From Actinomycetes bacterium (GTDB lineage Bacteria; Actinomycetota; Actinomycetes; Actinomycetales; Actinomycetaceae), in assembly GCA_023420745.1 (NCBI GenBank), contig JAEZVQ010000133.1:1-9187 (forward strand): a stretch of 9,187 nucleotides of DNA, given 5' to 3'. This document shows, piece after piece, positions 6,052 to 9,187 of the stretch. The notes under the pieces are model-generated. The model was not told the DNA's origin. It did not search any database and saw only the letters and a list, made by a program, of their open reading frames with translations. Numbering within the stretch: position 1 is the first letter of the stretch; every line of letters begins with the position of its first letter. Made by a program: the position numbers and the translations under genes.

Positions 6052-7799
6052 TCGCCGTGACCTCAACCATCGCTCCCGTCTACGCCGACGATGCCGCGAG
6101 TACGCCAGCGTCGAGTGAATCGGCGGATACTGCTGACGCTGCGGGCAGTGCGAGTACCGCGGCGAGTGCGCACACGCGAGTGACGATCCACGACCCGTCC
6201 ATCGTCGAATCGAATGGCACCTACTATTCCTTCGGGTCGCACCGCGCCTGGGCAAAGAGCACCGACCTCGAACACTGGGAACCGTTTGACAACAATCTCT
6301 CCACCGATTTCGAGGCTGTCCTTGGCGACGTGTGGGAAGCGTGGCCGAAGCAGAGTGCGAACCCTGAACTCGCCGGGAATATGTGGGCTCCCGACGTCAT
6401 CTACAACCCGGTGATGGGGAAGTGGCTGATGTACCTCTCGGTCAACGGCGGGGGAGTACCCTTCCAAAAGACCGTCCAGGTGGTGCTCGAAGCCGACGAT
6501 ATTGAGGGCGATTGGACGCTCATCGGGCCGGTGATTTACTCCGGATTCTCCGTTGTCAACGCCGCACAAACCGACGTGTATCGGGTGCTTGGCGACCATG
6601 CCGATCTCACCCGCTATGCTTCGCTCGACGACACCGGGATTAATGCGATTGACGCCAACGTCCACTTCGACGACGACGGCAATCTGTGGATGGCGTTGGG
6701 ATCATGGTTCGGCGGGATCTGGCTGGTCAAACTCGACCCCACCACCGGGTTGCGTGACTACACCACTACCTACGAGACCATCCCCGGCGTATCCGACGCG
6801 TACTACGGTCACAAGATCGCCGGCGGTTTCGGCAACTCCGGCGAAGGCGCCAGCCTCGTCCACGACGGCGACTACTGGTACCTCTTCCTCTCCTACGGTG
6901 GGCTCACCCATAACGGTGGCTACCAGATGCGTGAATTCCGCTCCACCGACATTACCGGCCCCTATGTTGACCACAATGGCAACCCCGCGGTCTACGGCGG
7001 GAAAGAAGCCGATGACGCCACCATTAACCGAGGGCTTCGCATCATGAGTTCCGCGAAGCTTCCCGGAAGCCCAGAAATCCGCACCTCCCAGGGAGGGAAC
7101 TCGATGCTCGCCACCGAGGATGGGCGGATTTACACCGTGTTCCACACGCGTTTCGTCCGCGACTCGGGCAACCTCGAAGAACACGAGGTGCGAGTCCACG
7201 AAATGCTGCGCACCCCCGACGGGTGGCTGGTGGCCGTGCCGTATGAAAAGACTGGGGATGTCCGCACACTCGCCGCCGATGCGACGGTGGAGGATGTCGC
7301 CGGAACATTCGACGTCATCATCCACGACCCGACGGTGTACTACCGCGGTGGCGGTGAGAGCGCCGAGGGCGTGATGCACCCGGTTTCCCTCACCCTCGTG
7401 ACGGATGGCACCGTGACCGGCGATGCGGTGGGACAGTGGACTTTCACAGACGGCGTCTTGAGCTTCGATATCGAATCGGTAGTCGAGTCGAATGCCCTCC
7501 ACGGCCATTACGATTTCGCCGTCGCGATGCAGATCGATGAGGAGGGCGTCGAGCGCCTCATTGCCACCGGAATCGGCGGCGACGTCTTCTCTCAGGCGGG
7601 CAGCGATGTCGAGCCGAGCGCGGGGCGTGCGGCCGTGTGGTTGATGCGTACGAGTGAGCCCAGCGCTACCCACGCGATGAGCCCCGCATTGTGGGGGGCG
7701 GTTGCCGGCGGCGCAGTGGCCGTCATCGCACTCGCTGTCGGCGGATGGTTCCTCACGCGCCACCTCACGGCGAAACGACGCGGAGCCACCCGCGAATGA
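5991..7799 (+). CDS. Secreted membrane-anchored GH43, endo-arabinanase-like
   Basis: This 602-residue protein probably cuts arabinan or related polymers at the cell surface. ATG 5991 follows GAGGAG (5977-5982) by 8 bases. A signal peptide covers about 1-32 with a likely cut after VYA; an Ala/Ser/Thr-rich linker (33-62) leads to the GH43 propeller. Predicted catalytic residues are D68 in VTIHDPS (base), D221 in NAIDANV (pKa modulator) and E285 in SGEGAS (acid). GNMWAPDVIYN (129-139) and HEVRVHEML (398-406) resemble endo-1,5-alpha-L-arabinanases. A second beta-rich domain (about 425-553, VSLTLVTDGTVTG at 465-477) matches the C-terminal domain often attached to these enzymes. A hydrophobic helix (about 567-588) followed by the basic tail TAKRRGATRE anchors the C-terminus in the membrane; there is no LPXTG motif. 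It overlaps the GH27 gene upstream and the GH127 gene downstream (4 bp). Endo- versus exo-action is inferred from similarity of motifs. Confidence 0.88.
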   Translation: MHSRTRHPYRIAAGILAATVIAVTSTIAPVYADDAASTPASSESADTADAAGSASTAASAHTRVTIHDPSIVESNGTYYSFGSHRAWAKSTDLEHWEPFDNNLSTDFEAVLGDVWEAWPKQSANPELAGNMWAPDVIYNPVMGKWLMYLSVNGGGVPFQKTVQVVLEADDIEGDWTLIGPVIYSGFSVVNAAQTDVYRVLGDHADLTRYASLDDTGINAIDANVHFDDDGNLWMALGSWFGGIWLVKLDPTTGLRDYTTTYETIPGVSDAYYGHKIAGGFGNSGEGASLVHDGDYWYLFLSYGGLTHNGGYQMREFRSTDITGPYVDHNGNPAVYGGKEADDATINRGLRIMSSAKLPGSPEIRTSQGGNSMLATEDGRIYTVFHTRFVRDSGNLEEHEVRVHEMLRTPDGWLVAVPYEKTGDVRTLAADATVEDVAGTFDVIIHDPTVYYRGGGESAEGVMHPVSLTLVTDGTVTGDAVGQWTFTDGVLSFDIESVVESNALHGHYDFAVAMQIDEEGVERLIATGIGGDVFSQAGSDVEPSAGRAAVWLMRTSEPSATHAMSPALWGAVAGGAVAVIALAVGGWFLTRHLTAKRRGATRE

Positions 7800-9187
7800 G
7801 CAGCCACGATCGTCACCCTCAGCCGGTCGCACCGGTTGTTCCCCGACGGGATCGGCGCGTGTCCCGCACGAGTGCCGAGGCAGGCAACGAGAAGACCCAC
7901 GAGGGCAGCCGCGAACGCGAGCCCTGGCGGGTGCTGGGGCTCGACGAGGTGGCGATCGGTGAAGGGTGGTGGGGGCGCGTCCTCGAGCGCAATCACCGGG
8001 TTAGTGTGCCGCATATCAACGCGTGGATGTGGCGTTTCGGGGTGATGGACAACTTCGAGGCCATCGCCGCACAGCACCGAGGACAAGCGAGCAAGCATAC
8101 GCCAATCGGGCGAGAATTCGCCGATTCAGACGCGTATAAGGTGCTCGAAACGCTCGTGTGGGAAGCGGCGAGGAGCGCAGATACCGCGCTGATCGCGCAG
8201 GCACACGCCATCGTCGACAAGCTGGTGGCGGCAATCGACGAGGATGGCTACCTCAACACCCGATTCGGACACGCGGGGCAACCGCCGCGCTATCGCGACC
8301 TCGAATGGGGACACGAACTCTACTGTGCCGGCCACCTGATCCATGCCGGTATTGCCGCCGCGCGGAGTATCGATGCCGCGTCGTGGCGGGGTCAGAATAC
8401 GGTGACCGAGGTGCTGAATGAGATCGTCACCCTGGTCAGGCGTGTCGCCGACCACCTCGTGGATACCTTCACCGACTCCAGCGCAATCCCCGGACATCCC
8501 GAAGTTGAGGTGGCACTCGTCGAGCTCTACCGGGTGACGGGGCAGCGACGCTATCTCGACCTCGCGCGAGCCTTTGTCGATCGCCGCGGCTACGCGACCC
8601 TCACACCCAACGAATGGGGATCACGTTACTTCCCTGACGATACACCGCTGCGACAGATGTCGGCACTCCACGGTCACGCGGTGCGCGCGCTCTACTTCCT
8701 CGCTGCCGCCGTCGATATCGCCATCGAAACCGATGACGAAGCGCTCCTCGCTCACCTCGCCGCGATTTTTGACCACACCCTGACGCGGCGAACCTACATT
8801 ACCGGCGGCATGGGGGCGCGACTGGCGGACGAGGCATTCGGCGACGACTGGGAGCTGTCACCCGACACCGCGTACTGCGAAAGTTGCGCGGGCATCGCGG
8901 CAATCATGGTGGCGTGGCGTCTGATGCTCGCCACCTCCGATATGCGCTACGGTGACGTGATTGAGCGCATCGCCTTCAATATTGTCGGAGCGGCCACCGG
9001 TGTCGACGGTGACCGGTTCTTCTATGCGAATCCGCTTCACCAGCGCACGGCGATTCACCTCAGTAGCGGCGACGAGGTTAGCGATCGCGCGACCACCGCG
9101 GGGCGTGCCCCGTGGTTTGTCGTCTCCTGCTGCCCTCCGAATCTCGCCCGAACGCTCGCCACATTCCCCACCCTGGTCGCCACCTAC
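7796..9187 (+). CDS. GH127 beta-L-arabinofuranosidase (3' end cut by window)
   Basis: The frame is open from ATG 7796 to the last base, 464 codons without a stop; characterised GH127 enzymes such as HypBA1 of Bifidobacterium longum have about 658 residues, so roughly the last third is missing. Landmarks are EWGHELYCAGH (about residues 178-188), IPGHPEVE, and the zinc/catalytic set: E346 in ADEAF equals HypBA1 Glu322 (acid/base), E362 and C364 in CESC equal Glu338 and Cys340, and C445-C446 in CCPPN equal Cys417 (nucleophile) and Cys418. The spacing 346/362/364 is identical to HypBA1. In that family the enzyme removes terminal beta-L-arabinofuranose by a cysteine-based retaining mechanism. There is no signal peptide, so it is cytoplasmic. 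The ATG overlaps the GH43 stop (ATGA) with only GGAG 10 bases upstream. About 43 polar, charged residues precede the conserved fold, an extension HypBA1 lacks; a later start such as GTG 7859 is possible but has no better ribosome site. Confidence 0.92.
   Translation, partial: MSSHDRHPQPVAPVVPRRDRRVSRTSAEAGNEKTHEGSREREPWRVLGLDEVAIGEGWWGRVLERNHRVSVPHINAWMWRFGVMDNFEAIAAQHRGQASKHTPIGREFADSDAYKVLETLVWEAARSADTALIAQAHAIVDKLVAAIDEDGYLNTRFGHAGQPPRYRDLEWGHELYCAGHLIHAGIAAARSIDAASWRGQNTVTEVLNEIVTLVRRVADHLVDTFTDSSAIPGHPEVEVALVELYRVTGQRRYLDLARAFVDRRGYATLTPNEWGSRYFPDDTPLRQMSALHGHAVRALYFLAAAVDIAIETDDEALLAHLAAIFDHTLTRRTYITGGMGARLADEAFGDDWELSPDTAYCESCAGIAAIMVAWRLMLATSDMRYGDVIERIAFNIVGAATGVDGDRFFYANPLHQRTAIHLSSGDEVSDRATTAGRAPWFVVSCCPPNLARTLATFPTLVATY

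Noticed and set aside
6702..7832. 376-codon open frame on the minus strand across the GH43 gene
   Set aside because: Antisense shadow of a gene with signal peptide, catalytic motifs and membrane anchor; no recognisable domain.

Overview
The window looks like part of a plant-glycan utilisation locus of a GC-rich actinobacterium. Pointers are the strong G/C bias at third codon positions, GTG starts behind purine-rich Shine-Dalgarno sites, a lipoprotein-type sugar-binding protein, and a CUT1 sugar transporter encoded without its own ATPase. A Bifidobacteriaceae- or Actinomycetaceae-like host is plausible, but the sequence alone does not fix the genus. Every gene seen is on the + strand. I see no tRNA, rRNA, CRISPR array, insertion sequence or integrase.

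Layout. (1) 1-813: the 3' part of an arabinofuranosidase-like GH43 gene, cut by the window edge. (2) 814-1130: a control region with a sigma70-like promoter bracketed by two near-identical 16-bp palindromes with a central CpG (LacI-family operator type), followed by a leader of about 230 nt that may hold a 46-codon open frame. (3) 1131-2453: lipoprotein solute-binding protein. (4) 2454-2690: an intergenic stretch packed with hairpins, including one perfect 15-bp stem. (5) 2691-4507: two membrane permease subunits overlapping by 4 bp. (6) 4519-6051: a GH27 enzyme (alpha-galactosidase / beta-L-arabinopyranosidase type). (7) 5991-7799: a secreted, C-terminally membrane-anchored GH43 of endo-arabinanase type. 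(8) 7796-9187: the first 464 codons of a GH127 beta-L-arabinofuranosidase, running off the right edge with all its known active-site residues present.

From 1131 onward the genes overlap or nearly touch, apart from the hairpin gap, so they are probably one operon read from the promoter near 868-896. Inferred working model: the surface GH43 cuts arabinose-containing polymer outside the cell. The binding protein and the two permeases import the oligosaccharides, powered by an ATPase encoded elsewhere. The signal-less GH27 and GH127, and perhaps the upstream GH43, then strip terminal sugars of different linkage in the cytoplasm. The enzyme set suggests a branched arabinose-rich substrate (arabinan, arabinogalactan or hydroxyproline-rich glycoprotein glycans), but the true substrate cannot be read from sequence.

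I found no wholly unknown system. The points most worth following up are the two-operator promoter, the hairpin cluster after the binding-protein gene, the possible leader ORF, and the combination of GH27, GH43 and GH127 on one transporter operon.
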